This document shows, piece after piece, positions 1-6,886 of a DNA stretch of 10,599 nt. Every line of letters starts with the position of its first letter. The first letter of the stretch is position 1. The DNA comes from Candidatus Rifleibacteriota bacterium. GTDB taxonomy: Bacteria > Riflebacteria > Ozemobacteria > Ozemobacterales > Ozemobacteraceae. The position numbers were made by a program, and so were the translations under genes. The DNA lies in contig JAKQKW010000095.1 in NCBI GenBank assembly GCA_029560455.1, positions 1-10,599 on the forward strand, read 5' to 3'. A model generated the notes under the pieces. It saw nothing but the letters and a program-made list of their open reading frames with translations. It did not search any database and was not told where the DNA came from.

Positions 1-426
1 GGTTTCAAAACCGTCACGACCCGCTCGGTCGAAATTCTCGACTGCCAGTTGACCACCAGCGAAGCTAACCTGAAAATTCTGCCTGGTACCCGTTATCGTC
101 AAAATTCAGTCAGCCTCAGGGTTTCCGTTCACGAAAGTGCAAAAACTGCCGCCGAGGGCTTCAGAAAAGTTGAACTGCTGCAGATTCCGGTTGGCGGCAT
201 AACTTTCAGAGTGCCTCTTTCGAAAAAGCTCAATTCCGGGCAGAGCTACAAAGTTGCTGTAATGGTAGACGAAATCGAAACCGGCAACCGCGAAATTCAG
301 TGGGCCGCTCTTAAGGTTCAGGGAACCAGCTCCGACGACTTTTTTTCGCGCAAGTTCAGGCCAATAACCGAGCCTGCCAATCTGCGCAATCAGATCAGCG
401 CCCATGCCATCAGAAGCCGCCTTTGA
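1..426 (+). CDS. C-terminal part of an unrecognised protein
   Basis: The reading frame is open from the first base of the window to a TGA at 424-426, giving 141 residues of a protein whose start lies to the left. A TTG at position 49 could be read as a start, but the frame runs on upstream without a stop and no Shine-Dalgarno site precedes it, so I treat the gene as truncated by the window edge. The segment alternates hydrophobic and polar residues (for example VSLRVSVHES and GITFRVPLSKKL), with glycine-containing turns, suggesting a beta-sandwich domain, followed by a basic, less ordered tail ending in HAIRSRL. No catalytic motif, transmembrane helix or known signature is visible. It converges on the prenyltransferase gene 141 bases away. 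I cannot assign a function. Confidence 0.6.
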   Translation, partial: GFKTVTTRSVEILDCQLTTSEANLKILPGTRYRQNSVSLRVSVHESAKTAAEGFRKVELLQIPVGGITFRVPLSKKLNSGQSYKVAVMVDEIETGNREIQWAALKVQGTSSDDFFSRKFRPITEPANLRNQISAHAIRSRL

Positions 427-518
427 TGCGGTTTTTGCGAATTCCGCCTTAGAGTCGTATTTTTCGGCCTCAAAATACTGTTTTAAGAGTAAAAAATGAC
501 TGCTTTTTAGACGTTTTT

Positions 519-537
519 GCCCTTTTTATGGGCTTTT
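519..537 (+). terminator. weak terminator-like hairpin after the first gene
   Basis: GCCC (519-522) can pair with GGGC (530-533) around a seven-base T-rich loop, and TTTT follows. The stem is only four base pairs, so this is a weak candidate for ending the upstream plus-strand gene about 93 bases after its stop. The rest of the 427-567 gap is AT-rich and holds a direct GGTTATA repeat (555-561, 566-572). I see no gene in it. Confidence 0.3.
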
Positions 538-567
538 CTGCTGGTCCGACCCCAGGTTATACCCCGG

Positions 568-1470
568 TTATAAAAATCTTGCGGAATGAATGACCAAAAC
601 GCCGACTGCGGCCCATATAATCACACACAATTGCAGCGGGCGGTCGCTCAATACCACTTCAGATGGGTTTTCTCCCAGTTCCTGAATGTGAATCAGATAC
701 AGATAGCGCAATATGCCGTAAATCACCATCGGCACTGTATAGATCATTTTGTCGCTGCCAAACTTCGCAATCGTTTCGGGGCTGACCGTATAGAACGTGT
801 AGGTGACAATCGCTGTCGCGGCTAAAATTGACGTCATCTGATCGATATAGCTCAATGAATACTGCGCCAGAATTTTGCGATGTTTGACCGCATCATCGTG
901 GTAATTGGCGATTTCCTGGCGGCGTTTAGCCAGGCCGAGAAACATCGCCAGCATCAGCGTTGAAAGCAGCAGCCAGTGCGAAATATAGATTCCCGGTTCA
1001 AGACTTTTCAAGGCTCCAACCCCGGCGGTTGCACGCAGCACAAAGCCAATGGCAATGCACATTACGTCGAGTATCACCAGATTTTTCAGCTTGAAACTGT
1101 ATGCGAGATTCAGCATGAAATACGCCAGCGACAGTGAAAAAAACAGCGGCGAAAGATTCCAGGCTGCCAGCAGGCTGATGATAAGAATGATTATCAGAGC
1201 TCCCTTGGCTTCACCTACCGAAAGCTCACCCGAGGGAATCGGCCGCTGGCATTTTATCGGGTGCAACCGGTCTTTTTCAAGGTCAGCAAGATCGTTGAGC
1301 AGATAAACACTGCCCGAAAGACCACAGAACGTAAAAAACCCGGCAATGGTGAACAGCCAGGCCTGCCCTGAGAAAAGCAGACCTTTCTCCGAAAACAGCA
1401 GGGCCGCGAACAGAATCAGGTTCTTGGTCCATTGTTTTGGGCGAAGGCTGGTAAACACAGGTGCTATCAT
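568..1470 (-). CDS. UbiA-family prenyltransferase, decaprenyl-phosphate phosphoribosyltransferase-like
   Basis: This is a 300-residue polytopic membrane protein with about eight or nine hydrophobic helices, the usual size for the family. The first Asp-rich motif is at residues 59-68 (NDLADLEKDR) and runs on into HPIKCQRPIPSGEL, the signature seen in decaprenyl-phosphate phosphoribosyltransferases. Further family blocks are YSFKLKNLVILDVMCIAIG (about 124-142), FLGLAKRRQEI (177-187) and DRPLQ near the C terminus (276-280). Known enzymes of this family move phosphoribose from PRPP onto a polyprenyl phosphate, making the lipid donor precursor for cell-envelope arabinose. Membrane location is expected. 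The ATG at 1470 is supported by AGGA about seven bases upstream and by a good promoter. No DprE-type epimerase or arabinosyltransferase lies in the window, so the downstream pathway cannot be confirmed. Other UbiA-family roles are possible but less likely given the HPxKxxRP block. Confidence 0.85.
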   Translation of the reverse strand: MIAPVFTSLRPKQWTKNLILFAALLFSEKGLLFSGQAWLFTIAGFFTFCGLSGSVYLLNDLADLEKDRLHPIKCQRPIPSGELSVGEAKGALIIILIISLLAAWNLSPLFFSLSLAYFMLNLAYSFKLKNLVILDVMCIAIGFVLRATAGVGALKSLEPGIYISHWLLLSTLMLAMFLGLAKRRQEIANYHDDAVKHRKILAQYSLSYIDQMTSILAATAIVTYTFYTVSPETIAKFGSDKMIYTVPMVIYGILRYLYLIHIQELGENPSEVVLSDRPLQLCVIIWAAVGVLVIHSARFL

Positions 1471-1505
1471 AGGTTTTCCTGACTGAATTTTGGTATATGT
1501 GGCAG

Positions 1506-1534
1506 ATTTTAGCAGCTGAACTCAATTCTGTAAA
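1506..1534 (-). promoter_or_regulatory. sigma70-type promoter of the prenyltransferase gene
   Basis: On the minus strand a -35 box TTTACA (1529-1534) and a -10 box TAAAAT (1506-1511) are separated by exactly 17 bases. Each matches five of six consensus bases. Transcription would start near 1499, leaving a leader of about 30 bases before the ATG at 1470. Confidence 0.65.
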
Positions 1535-1576
1535 GATTTCCATCCTTTGACTTTGTCTATTTGTTCGAGATTTTAG

Positions 1577-1604
1577 GTGACTGCAGGCTGGTTTGTGTTA
1601 AAAT
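1577..1604 (+). promoter_or_regulatory. possible promoter of the three-gene plus-strand operon
   Basis: GTGACT (1577-1582, four of six -35 bases) and TAAAAT (1599-1604, five of six -10 bases) are separated by 16 bases. Transcription would begin near 1611, upstream of the ATGs at 1633 and 1663 but downstream of the TTG at 1561, which argues against that TTG as the start. It lies back to back with the prenyltransferase promoter. Confidence 0.4.
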
Positions 1605-1632
1605 TCGTTATCATTGTCACACCGTATCGATC

Positions 1633-2772
1633 ATGCAAACTACAGGACCGGAAATACTTCTGATGAAGCTGCCGGCCGACTGTGATGTCGTCTGGCCCTG
1701 CTATAACCGATTCCCCGGGCGGAGCGCTCCCCTGGGGCTTCTTTGTCTCGCCGCGGTCGAACCTCAGAGAATCGCGACTCTCGACGCGCCCACCAGTCAG
1801 AGCCTGATCGACTGTCTCGCATCATATTCCTCAGAAGCTATCAGAGCAGTTTTTCTACAGCGGTCAGACAAAACTGATCCGGAAAAGGCCAGAGTCTTTT
1901 CGCAGCGCGTTCGAGAGTTCCTGCCAAAGACGTCTGTCGGCGTCAATGTCGAAAAGGCTGAAGCGCCTGACTGGGCAGATTTTGCCGTTGATGGCACTGG
2001 CAAGTCGGCTGTTTTGAGAATTCTGCGCGGCGACCGGCTCACTGGTTTTATTGATCACCGACACGATGACGATCTTTCGCCTCTGCCTGTGCCTGAAGAA
2101 GCTTTTATCGACTGTGGTTACGACATTCACCCCGAAAAATGGCTGGCCGGAACCACTCTCGAAGTATGTCAGCCCTGGCAGGGTCTGCACGATATGAGCG
2201 CCGGCAGACGCAGCTGGCCAGGTCTCGACTGGGTTTCACGACTGGTTTCGTGGCTTAAGGCGTCGGGAATCGCTGCCTTTCATTTCCGGCCTTCCGGTCT
2301 CAACTGTGATGATCTGCACGAATTGAGATCGTTACTGCTCAACCAGAAGGCTCGCTTTGCAGTTTCTTTCGCTGCCGATGATGAGATCAATATCCGTCAG
2401 ATCGGCTGGCCACTGCAGCAGGTCTGGCTTTATTACCCGACCCGCAGTTCTGCTGAAAAAATGCGCGAGCATCTGCAGCAGATACATGACGCCGGTTTTC
2501 AGGCTGGTCTGCATGTGAATTCAGCCTGGCTGAGCTGTCAGGGCCATGGTTGCATGGTCGGGCTTGCCGACCGTCTGGCGATAATCGATGACGGTCTCTG
2601 GCCCGCAGGTGAACTTCGTCGCCTGGTGGTGCGCTACTGGGGTGGAAAAAACCGGTTTTTCCGCCGGCTTTTCTCTCTTAAAAGTGCTTCAGAGCTGGTT
2701 ATGTTTATGAAAACCTCTTACTTTCTCCTCGAAACTCTTTTTTCATCTGAAGAAGAAGGCGGTAAAAGATGA
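1633..2772 (+). CDS. degenerate B12-binding/radical-SAM-like protein
   Basis: The 379-residue product has the layout of cobalamin-binding-domain radical SAM proteins. It opens with an ILL(M)KLP strand (8-14) and PLGLLCLAAVEPQRIATLDA (33-52), continues with ADFAVDGTGKSAVLRIL (115-131), and reaches the LPVPEEAFID linker (151-160). A barrel-like part from about 175 includes WVSRLVSWLKASGIAAFHF and a segment (280-298) resembling the late barrel of these enzymes. Where the family has CxxxCxxC this protein reads CQPWQGLH (179-186): the first Cys is kept, the second is Gln and the third is His. It therefore probably cannot bind the SAM-cleaving 4Fe-4S cluster. No DxHxxG cobalamin-ligand motif is visible. 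The start is uncertain: ATG 1633 keeps the first beta strand but lacks a clear ribosome site, while ATG 1663 has GGAAA at 1650-1654. It overlaps aroQ by four bases (ATGA). The family assignment is my reading of the pattern, not a search result. Confidence 0.55.
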   Translation: MQTTGPEILLMKLPADCDVVWPCYNRFPGRSAPLGLLCLAAVEPQRIATLDAPTSQSLIDCLASYSSEAIRAVFLQRSDKTDPEKARVFSQRVREFLPKTSVGVNVEKAEAPDWADFAVDGTGKSAVLRILRGDRLTGFIDHRHDDDLSPLPVPEEAFIDCGYDIHPEKWLAGTTLEVCQPWQGLHDMSAGRRSWPGLDWVSRLVSWLKASGIAAFHFRPSGLNCDDLHELRSLLLNQKARFAVSFAADDEINIRQIGWPLQQVWLYYPTRSSAEKMREHLQQIHDAGFQAGLHVNSAWLSCQGHGCMVGLADRLAIIDDGLWPAGELRRLVVRYWGGKNRFFRRLFSLKSASELVMFMKTSYFLLETLFSSEEEGGKR

Positions 2773-3191
2773 TACATGTTGTTAACGGCCCCAATCTGAA
2801 CCTGCTTGGCCGGCGTGAACCCGCAATTTACGGCACACGAACCCTTAAAGACATCCAGGAAGAACTCGAAGAACTGGCATTCTGCAACAATGAACAGCTG
2901 TCTTTTTTTCAGAGCAACCATGAAGGCGAGATTCTCGATTACCTGCAAAAACTGAAAGAGGGTGAGCGGGTCATCATCAACCCCGGTGCTCTGGCACATG
3001 CGAGTGTCAGCCTGCGTGACTGCATCGTCGGAACCGGTATCGAGGCTGTCGAAGTGCATATTTCAAATATTTCCGCCAGAGAGGCTTTTCGTCAGAATTC
3101 CCTGATCAGCCCGGTCTGTCGGGGAGTCATTTCGGGTCTTGGAGCCGATGGTTACCGCCTCGCCCTGACCTGGTTCATCGAGAGGGAATAG
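2769..3191 (+). CDS. aroQ: type II 3-dehydroquinate dehydratase
   Basis: The 140-residue protein has the standard length and every signature of the small dodecameric type II enzymes, which convert 3-dehydroquinate to 3-dehydroshikimate in the cytoplasmic shikimate pathway. Visible blocks are NGPNLNLLGRREPAIYG (6-22) with the active-site Arg16 and Tyr21, QSNHEGE (48-54), INPGALAHASVSLRD (70-84) with Asn71 and His77, EVHISN (95-100) with His97, and REAFRQNS (104-111) with Arg108. The GLGADGYRLAL C terminus is also typical. No key residue is missing, so an active enzyme is expected. Its ATG lies inside the stop region of the preceding gene (ATGA overlap), and its TAG shares one base with the GTG of the next gene, so all three are probably translated in a coupled way from one mRNA. 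Confidence 0.96.
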   Translation: MIHVVNGPNLNLLGRREPAIYGTRTLKDIQEELEELAFCNNEQLSFFQSNHEGEILDYLQKLKEGERVIINPGALAHASVSLRDCIVGTGIEAVEVHISNISAREAFRQNSLISPVCRGVISGLGADGYRLALTWFIERE

Positions 3192-5437
3192 TGACAACAC
3201 CGCCAGCCAGATCGATCGAGCTTCTTGCGCCAGCCGGCAGCCCTGCCAGTCTGAAAGCAGCCTGCATCGCCGGTGCAGATGCGGTTTATCTTGCCGGAAA
3301 AAGATTTGGTGCCCGCGCTTTTGCCGCTAATTTCGACGAGAAAAGTCTGCGCTGGGCGCGCCGGGTTACCCAGGCGCTCGGCAAAAAGATGTATGTCACC
3401 CTCAACACCATTGTTTTCGAACACGAATGGAAGCTTCTCGATGAAGCCCTGGCCTTTTATGAATCCCTGCAGCCTGACGCGCTGATAATTCAGGATATCG
3501 GGGTTGCGGTCGAATTGAAGCGCCGTGGCAGCAGAATCCCGCTGCATCTGAGTACTCAGGGGGCCTGGTTTGGTCATGGTGGTGCCGAAGAACTCAAGGA
3601 ACTCGGCATTTCGCGGGTGATTCTGCCACGTGAAGTCAGTGCTGACGAACTTGAGCAGTTGCTGAAGACCGCGCCTTTCGAGCTTGAAATATTTGTGCAT
3701 GGTGCCATGTGCTACAGCATTTCCGGGCGCTGTTTCTGGAGCATCGCCCTCGGAACCCGTTCCGGCAATCGTGGCACCTGCGCCCAGCCATGCCGGCGTG
3801 AATACTCAATCGATGGCAGCTGCGGCAACGGCGGCAGTTGCCTTTTCAGTCCGCGCGACCTCCGTTTGATCAATGAAGTTGAGTGGCTCAAGAATTCCGG
3901 GGTTGCGTCTTTGAAAATCGAAGGGCGCATGAAAAGCCCTGAATATGTCTATCAGGTGGTTAAGGCTTATCGCGAAGCCCTCGACAACAGCAGAAGTGTA
4001 GAGTCGTCAAAACTCAACGAGGTTTTCACCCGGGCTGCCTCGCCAGGATTTTTCAACGGCCCGGTCGAACCTTACGCCTGGCAGACCGGCGAAAATCCTG
4101 GTCGTGAAGGGGTGATAGTCGGCATCACCACCGGCAAAACATCAGACGGGCTCGTTGAGCTGCAGGTCAAAGAGATACCTGTTCCTGGCGACGGCATTGT
4201 CTGGGAAAAAAATGGTGAACAGCAGGGTGCCAGAATTACCTGGGTTAAAAATGACAGAAAACACCCCAAAATGGCCTGGGTGCGCGGGTTGCCGGTTACT
4301 CTCGGCGCTGGTGTCGAACTGCGGCGAACCTCAGCCTCAGACGAAGGCAGCTGGGAATCACAATGGAACCGCGACTGGGAGCGCCGACCTGTCGACCTTT
4401 TCTGGTCGGGGCATGAAGGCACACCTCTCGCGGTAGAGACGGTTATCAATGAACACCGCCTGCGGCTCGAATCTGACGAGCTTCTGCAGCTGGCTCTCAA
4501 CAAGGGGCTCGAAGACGGCCCGCTGCAGGAAAAATTTGCGGTGCTTGGCGATCTTTTCAAATCGGGCAGAATGATCACCAAGCTTCTGGGCAAGGGCCTG
4601 CATATAGGTGGCAGTGCCCTGAAAAAGCTTAAGCGATCGCTGGTCGAGAGTCTTTGCCGCCTTGAACAATTGCCGCCGCCAAAAGGCGAGCCATCGCTTG
4701 CGGCTCTGATAATGTCTTCACGTCAGAGCCGACCTGACTACTCGAAGCATTTCGCCGAAAATGCCAGACCTCAGGTCAATCTGCGCGTCTGGAACCACAG
4801 TTTTCCGTTTCTGCGGGATCTGCCGGTCGATGGCTGGATTCTACCCTGGCATGGCGATAATGCCCGCGCCGAAATGGTTCTGCGCGGTCGGGTTTCATGG
4901 TGGCTGCCGCCGATAATGACAAGACAGCAGTTTGAGCGCCTGACTGACGAACTCAGGGGGCTTGAATCAGGAAGTTTTGTCTGTCTCGGCTGGGAAGGCT
5001 TTGCCCTGGCAAAAATGTTTCCCAGGCTTAAATTTACATTCGACTGGTCATTCAATGTCTGCAACCTCGCTGCCCTCGATTTTATACGCAGCTGCGGGCT
5101 CGATGCGGTGTTTTCAAGGGAATGGCGCGAAGAGCGTATTCCGACTGATCTTGCTGGTTTTCGAAGCAGCTATGCCTGGAATCCGCTGGTGTCGTTTACC
5201 CGTTTCAAGCCAGATCTGAGGCCTGGAGCGGTTGCGCAGAATTCTCATAACGACAGGTTTTTCGTGTTGCCGGTCGGTAATGATGTCACTGCAATGTTTA
5301 TTGAAGACAAACCCGCTTCGATCATTCGCCGTAACAGCGCTTCGCTGCAGATCGACGTTGCGGTCTCGCCTGAAGAAAATCCGGTTCAGGTCGCAAAAGA
5401 CCTGAACCGGATGCTTGAATCTTTCAGAAACGCCTGA
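3191..5437 (+). CDS. peptidase U32 family protein, RlhA-like RNA hydroxylase candidate
   Basis: A 748-residue protein. The N-terminal half is a clear U32 domain: ELLAPAGSPASLKAA (10-24), GADAVYLAGKRFGARAFAANF (28-48), LHLSTQG (118-124), and the hallmark from FVHGAMCYSISGRC (168-181) to RGTCAQPCRREY (194-205). Cys174, Cys181, Cys197 and Cys201 are the four expected iron-sulfur ligands. LKIEGRMKSPEYV follows at 241-253. A middle region resembling DUF3656 (roughly 300-480) and a C-terminal barrel-like region (about 530-740, with TFDWSFNVCNLAALDF) match the long U32 architecture. E. coli RlhA, also U32 plus DUF3656, hydroxylates a cytidine of 23S rRNA. The related TrhP makes 5-hydroxyuridine in tRNA. 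Despite the family name, proteolysis is unlikely. The GTG start follows AGAGGG by four bases and overlaps the aroQ stop by one. A tRNA rather than rRNA target cannot be excluded. Confidence 0.85.
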   Translation: MTTPPARSIELLAPAGSPASLKAACIAGADAVYLAGKRFGARAFAANFDEKSLRWARRVTQALGKKMYVTLNTIVFEHEWKLLDEALAFYESLQPDALIIQDIGVAVELKRRGSRIPLHLSTQGAWFGHGGAEELKELGISRVILPREVSADELEQLLKTAPFELEIFVHGAMCYSISGRCFWSIALGTRSGNRGTCAQPCRREYSIDGSCGNGGSCLFSPRDLRLINEVEWLKNSGVASLKIEGRMKSPEYVYQVVKAYREALDNSRSVESSKLNEVFTRAASPGFFNGPVEPYAWQTGENPGREGVIVGITTGKTSDGLVELQVKEIPVPGDGIVWEKNGEQQGARITWVKNDRKHPKMAWVRGLPVTLGAGVELRRTSASDEGSWESQWNRDWERRPVDLFWSGHEGTPLAVETVINEHRLRLESDELLQLALNKGLEDGPLQEKFAVLGDLFKSGRMITKLLGKGLHIGGSALKKLKRSLVESLCRLEQLPPPKGEPSLAALIMSSRQSRPDYSKHFAENARPQVNLRVWNHSFPFLRDLPVDGWILPWHGDNARAEMVLRGRVSWWLPPIMTRQQFERLTDELRGLESGSFVCLGWEGFALAKMFPRLKFTFDWSFNVCNLAALDFIRSCGLDAVFSREWREERIPTDLAGFRSSYAWNPLVSFTRFKPDLRPGAVAQNSHNDRFFVLPVGNDVTAMFIEDKPASIIRRNSASLQIDVAVSPEENPVQVAKDLNRMLESFRNA

Positions 5438-5444
5438 GAGGCGT
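5430..5444. terminator. short hairpin across two convergent stop codons
   Basis: ACGCC (5430-5434) pairs perfectly with GGCGT (5440-5444) around a five-base loop. It contains the stop codon of the U32 gene and lies just beyond the stop of the convergent UspA gene. No T-tract follows on either strand, so it is at best a weak bidirectional terminator. Confidence 0.3.
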
Positions 5445-5446
5445 CG

Positions 5447-5905
5447 TCAGGCTGCTCTTTCGACGAACCCGCGCCCCTGTGGTTTTACGGTAAGAACCGC
5501 GCATGGCGATTTGCGGGCGATCTCGTAGCTGTTGCCGCCAAGCCATGAGTCGATAAAGCCGGTTTTGCCGTGAGCACCGATGATGATCAGGCTGATTTCA
5601 TTGTCTTTGGCATAGTTGATGATGGTTTCATAAACCAGGCCGCCCTGAACTTTTCTGATGATGTCGAAATCATTGTATTTGGCAGGAACGAAGCTTTCAA
5701 GCTGCTTCATGTTCTGATCATGCCATTTACTCGAGGTTTCGAGCGGGTCGCCAAGGTTGCCGGCGTGAAGAACTTCTTCTTCGATGACGTTGAGAAGATG
5801 AATCTGCGCGCCATATTCGCTGGCAAAGGTGGCGGCATATCTGAGAGCCAGTTCTGAACCTTCCGAAAAATCAATGGGTACGAGAATTTTGTTAATTTTT
5901 ATCAT
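5447..5905 (-). CDS. universal stress protein, UspA family
   Basis: A 152-residue single Usp domain. It starts with the classic KILVPIDFSEGSELALRYAATFA (6-28), including the nucleotide-binding Asp12, and has LLNVIEE (37-43), DNEISLIIIGAHGKTGF (101-117) and SPCAVLTVKP (133-142). The ATP-binding loop Gx2Gx9G(S/T) reads GAHG then nine residues and GGN: Gly110, Gly113 and Gly123 are present, but Gly124 replaces the usual Ser/Thr. This could weaken phosphate binding or be a neutral variant, so ATP binding is uncertain. Such proteins are cytoplasmic and usually dimeric, induced by starvation or other stress. The ATG is preceded by GGAAGG, seven bases away, and by a strong promoter of its own, so it is probably a single-gene unit. 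It ends nine bases from the convergent U32 gene. Confidence 0.93.
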   Translation of the reverse strand: MIKINKILVPIDFSEGSELALRYAATFASEYGAQIHLLNVIEEEVLHAGNLGDPLETSSKWHDQNMKQLESFVPAKYNDFDIIRKVQGGLVYETIINYAKDNEISLIIIGAHGKTGFIDSWLGGNSYEIARKSPCAVLTVKPQGRGFVERAA

Positions 5906-5934
5906 CGAAGAACCTTCCCATAAATGTTTTGCTC

Positions 5935-5963
5935 ATTTTACAATTCAAAGACTTCGAGGTCAA
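5935..5963 (-). promoter_or_regulatory. sigma70-type promoter of the UspA gene
   Basis: TTGACC (5958-5963) and TAAAAT (5935-5940) on the minus strand are separated by exactly 17 bases, each matching five of six consensus bases. The -35 box begins one base after the stop codon of the TolB-like gene, so the UspA gene can be transcribed independently. The leader would be about 23 bases. Confidence 0.7.
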
Positions 5964-5964
5964 A

Positions 5965-6798
5965 TTATTTAATCCAGACAGGTGTACGGCCGGCAGTCAG
6001 GGTTTTTACGTCAAGCCCTTCAATAGAGGCCATACCGATGGTGTTGCCCTGCTGAAAGACAACATGACGGTTGTCTGGTGAAAGGCTGGGGTAGATGCCT
6101 CTGACGATTGGCCGCTGAACTTCACTCTGGTCGACAGCCAGGTATTCAAGCTCGTTTTCGCCGTGCCGGTCGGTAAAGTAGACAAGAAACTTGCCGTCTT
6201 TGCTGAAGACCGGAAATGACTCATTGATCTTTTCAGTCGCTGTAATACGCTTGATGCCCTGCATCATGGTCGATATCAGGTAGAGGTCAGAGGTGCCGTC
6301 TTCGGTCAGAGCCGAAACTGCAATCCAGGCACCGTCGGCCGACCAGTTGGCAGCGGTGACCTTGAGATCCTGTGAAATCTTGTTTGCCTGCTTGCGCTCG
6401 AGACTGTAAACATAAAGCTCGGCTTTGCCGTTGCAGGTGGTGTAGAGAAAGAACTTGCCATCGGGCGAAAAATCTTCGAAGGCCGCATCGGTCAGCACTC
6501 TTCTGACGCGGTCGCCAGCCTTGTTGAGCAGGTAAATTTCTGAGGTCATATCGGAGGTCTTGTTGGTGAAGCCGATCCAGCCGCTGGCTTCATTATAGCG
6601 CGGGAACATGATGTTGTTGAAAGCCGGTGTCAGGCGCAGTTTTTCTGTGCCGTCGGGGTTGATGACTGCCAGATAGTTGGCATCTGGTTCGGGCGAATCG
6701 ATAAACAGTATTCTGCCTTCGGGCAGATCAGCAGCCTGAGCGGCGAAGCAAAACAAGGTCTGAATAAGCAACAGAGCAATCAGCATTTTCCTCTTCAT
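5965..6798 (-). CDS. secreted TolB-like (PD40 repeat) beta-propeller protein
   Basis: A 277-residue protein beginning with a Sec signal peptide: MKRK, a hydrophobic stretch, then FAAQA with probable cleavage after Ala22. The mature part carries PD40/WD40-like blades of the type found in TolB: FPRYNEASGWIGFT (65-78), FEDFSPDGKFFLYT (107-120), ANWSADGAWIAVSA (150-163), FPVFSKDGKFLVYFTDRHG (195-213) and PSLSPDNRHVVFQQ (237-250), ending in TPVWIK. That makes roughly five or six blades. E. coli TolB is about 430 residues with a separate N-terminal domain, which is missing here, and no tol-pal genes lie nearby. It is therefore best called TolB-like rather than TolB. A periplasmic binding or scaffold role is inferred. 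The ATG has AAAGG seven bases upstream. Its upstream region contains a perfect palindrome at the predicted transcription start, suggesting regulated expression. Confidence 0.85.
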   Translation of the reverse strand: MKRKMLIALLLIQTLFCFAAQAADLPEGRILFIDSPEPDANYLAVINPDGTEKLRLTPAFNNIMFPRYNEASGWIGFTNKTSDMTSEIYLLNKAGDRVRRVLTDAAFEDFSPDGKFFLYTTCNGKAELYVYSLERKQANKISQDLKVTAANWSADGAWIAVSALTEDGTSDLYLISTMMQGIKRITATEKINESFPVFSKDGKFLVYFTDRHGENELEYLAVDQSEVQRPIVRGIYPSLSPDNRHVVFQQGNTIGMASIEGLDVKTLTAGRTPVWIK

Positions 6799-6824
6799 GT
6801 TTCTACCTTTCGCGGAAGAAAAAT

Positions 6825-6849
6825 CTGGTCAGGGTATGACCCTGACCAG
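6825..6849 (-). promoter_or_regulatory. perfect 25-base palindrome before the TolB-like gene: operator or attenuator
   Basis: CTGGTCAGGGT (6825-6835) and ACCCTGACCAG (6839-6849) are perfect 11-base arms around a three-base loop. The centre is about 38 bases upstream of the TolB-like ATG. A TATACT -10 box at 6851-6856 would start transcription near 6844, inside the palindrome, which is a classic repressor-operator position. On the minus strand the hairpin is also followed by ATTTTTCTT, so as RNA it would resemble an intrinsic terminator. That could end read-through from the LysM gene or attenuate the TolB-like gene. Confidence 0.6.
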
Positions 6850-6850
6850 A

Positions 6851-6879
6851 AGTATAAACCATTATCAAGCTGGCGACCA
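6851..6879 (-). promoter_or_regulatory. tentative promoter of the TolB-like gene
   Basis: The -10 candidate TATACT (6851-6856) matches five of six consensus bases. Seventeen bases upstream is TGGTCG (6874-6879), which matches only three of six. The weak -35 box overlaps a small perfect palindrome, GCTGG-CGA-CCAGC (6869-6881), which shares the CTGGTC half-motif with the 25-base palindrome downstream. An activator or repressor site is possible. Confidence 0.35.
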
Positions 6880-6886
6880 GCAGTTT

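Noticed and set aside
541..556. CTGGTC-C-GACCCCAG imperfect palindrome, similar to GGGGTCnGACC motifs near some REP-type elements
   Set aside because: It is short, occurs once here, and has no neighbouring transposase or second copy in the window.
1561..1632. TTG-initiated N-terminal extension (24 residues) of the radical-SAM-like protein
   Set aside because: There is no ribosome site, the extension does not resemble the family's first strand, and the likely promoter lies downstream of this TTG.
3152..3700. 182-residue minus-strand open frame inside the U32 gene
   Set aside because: It is antisense to a well-conserved U32 domain, has no recognisable motif, and is best explained as a shadow of the real gene.
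4072..4593. 173-residue minus-strand open frame rich in Ser, Arg and Pro
   Set aside because: It is antisense to the middle of the U32 gene, with composition typical of shadow frames.
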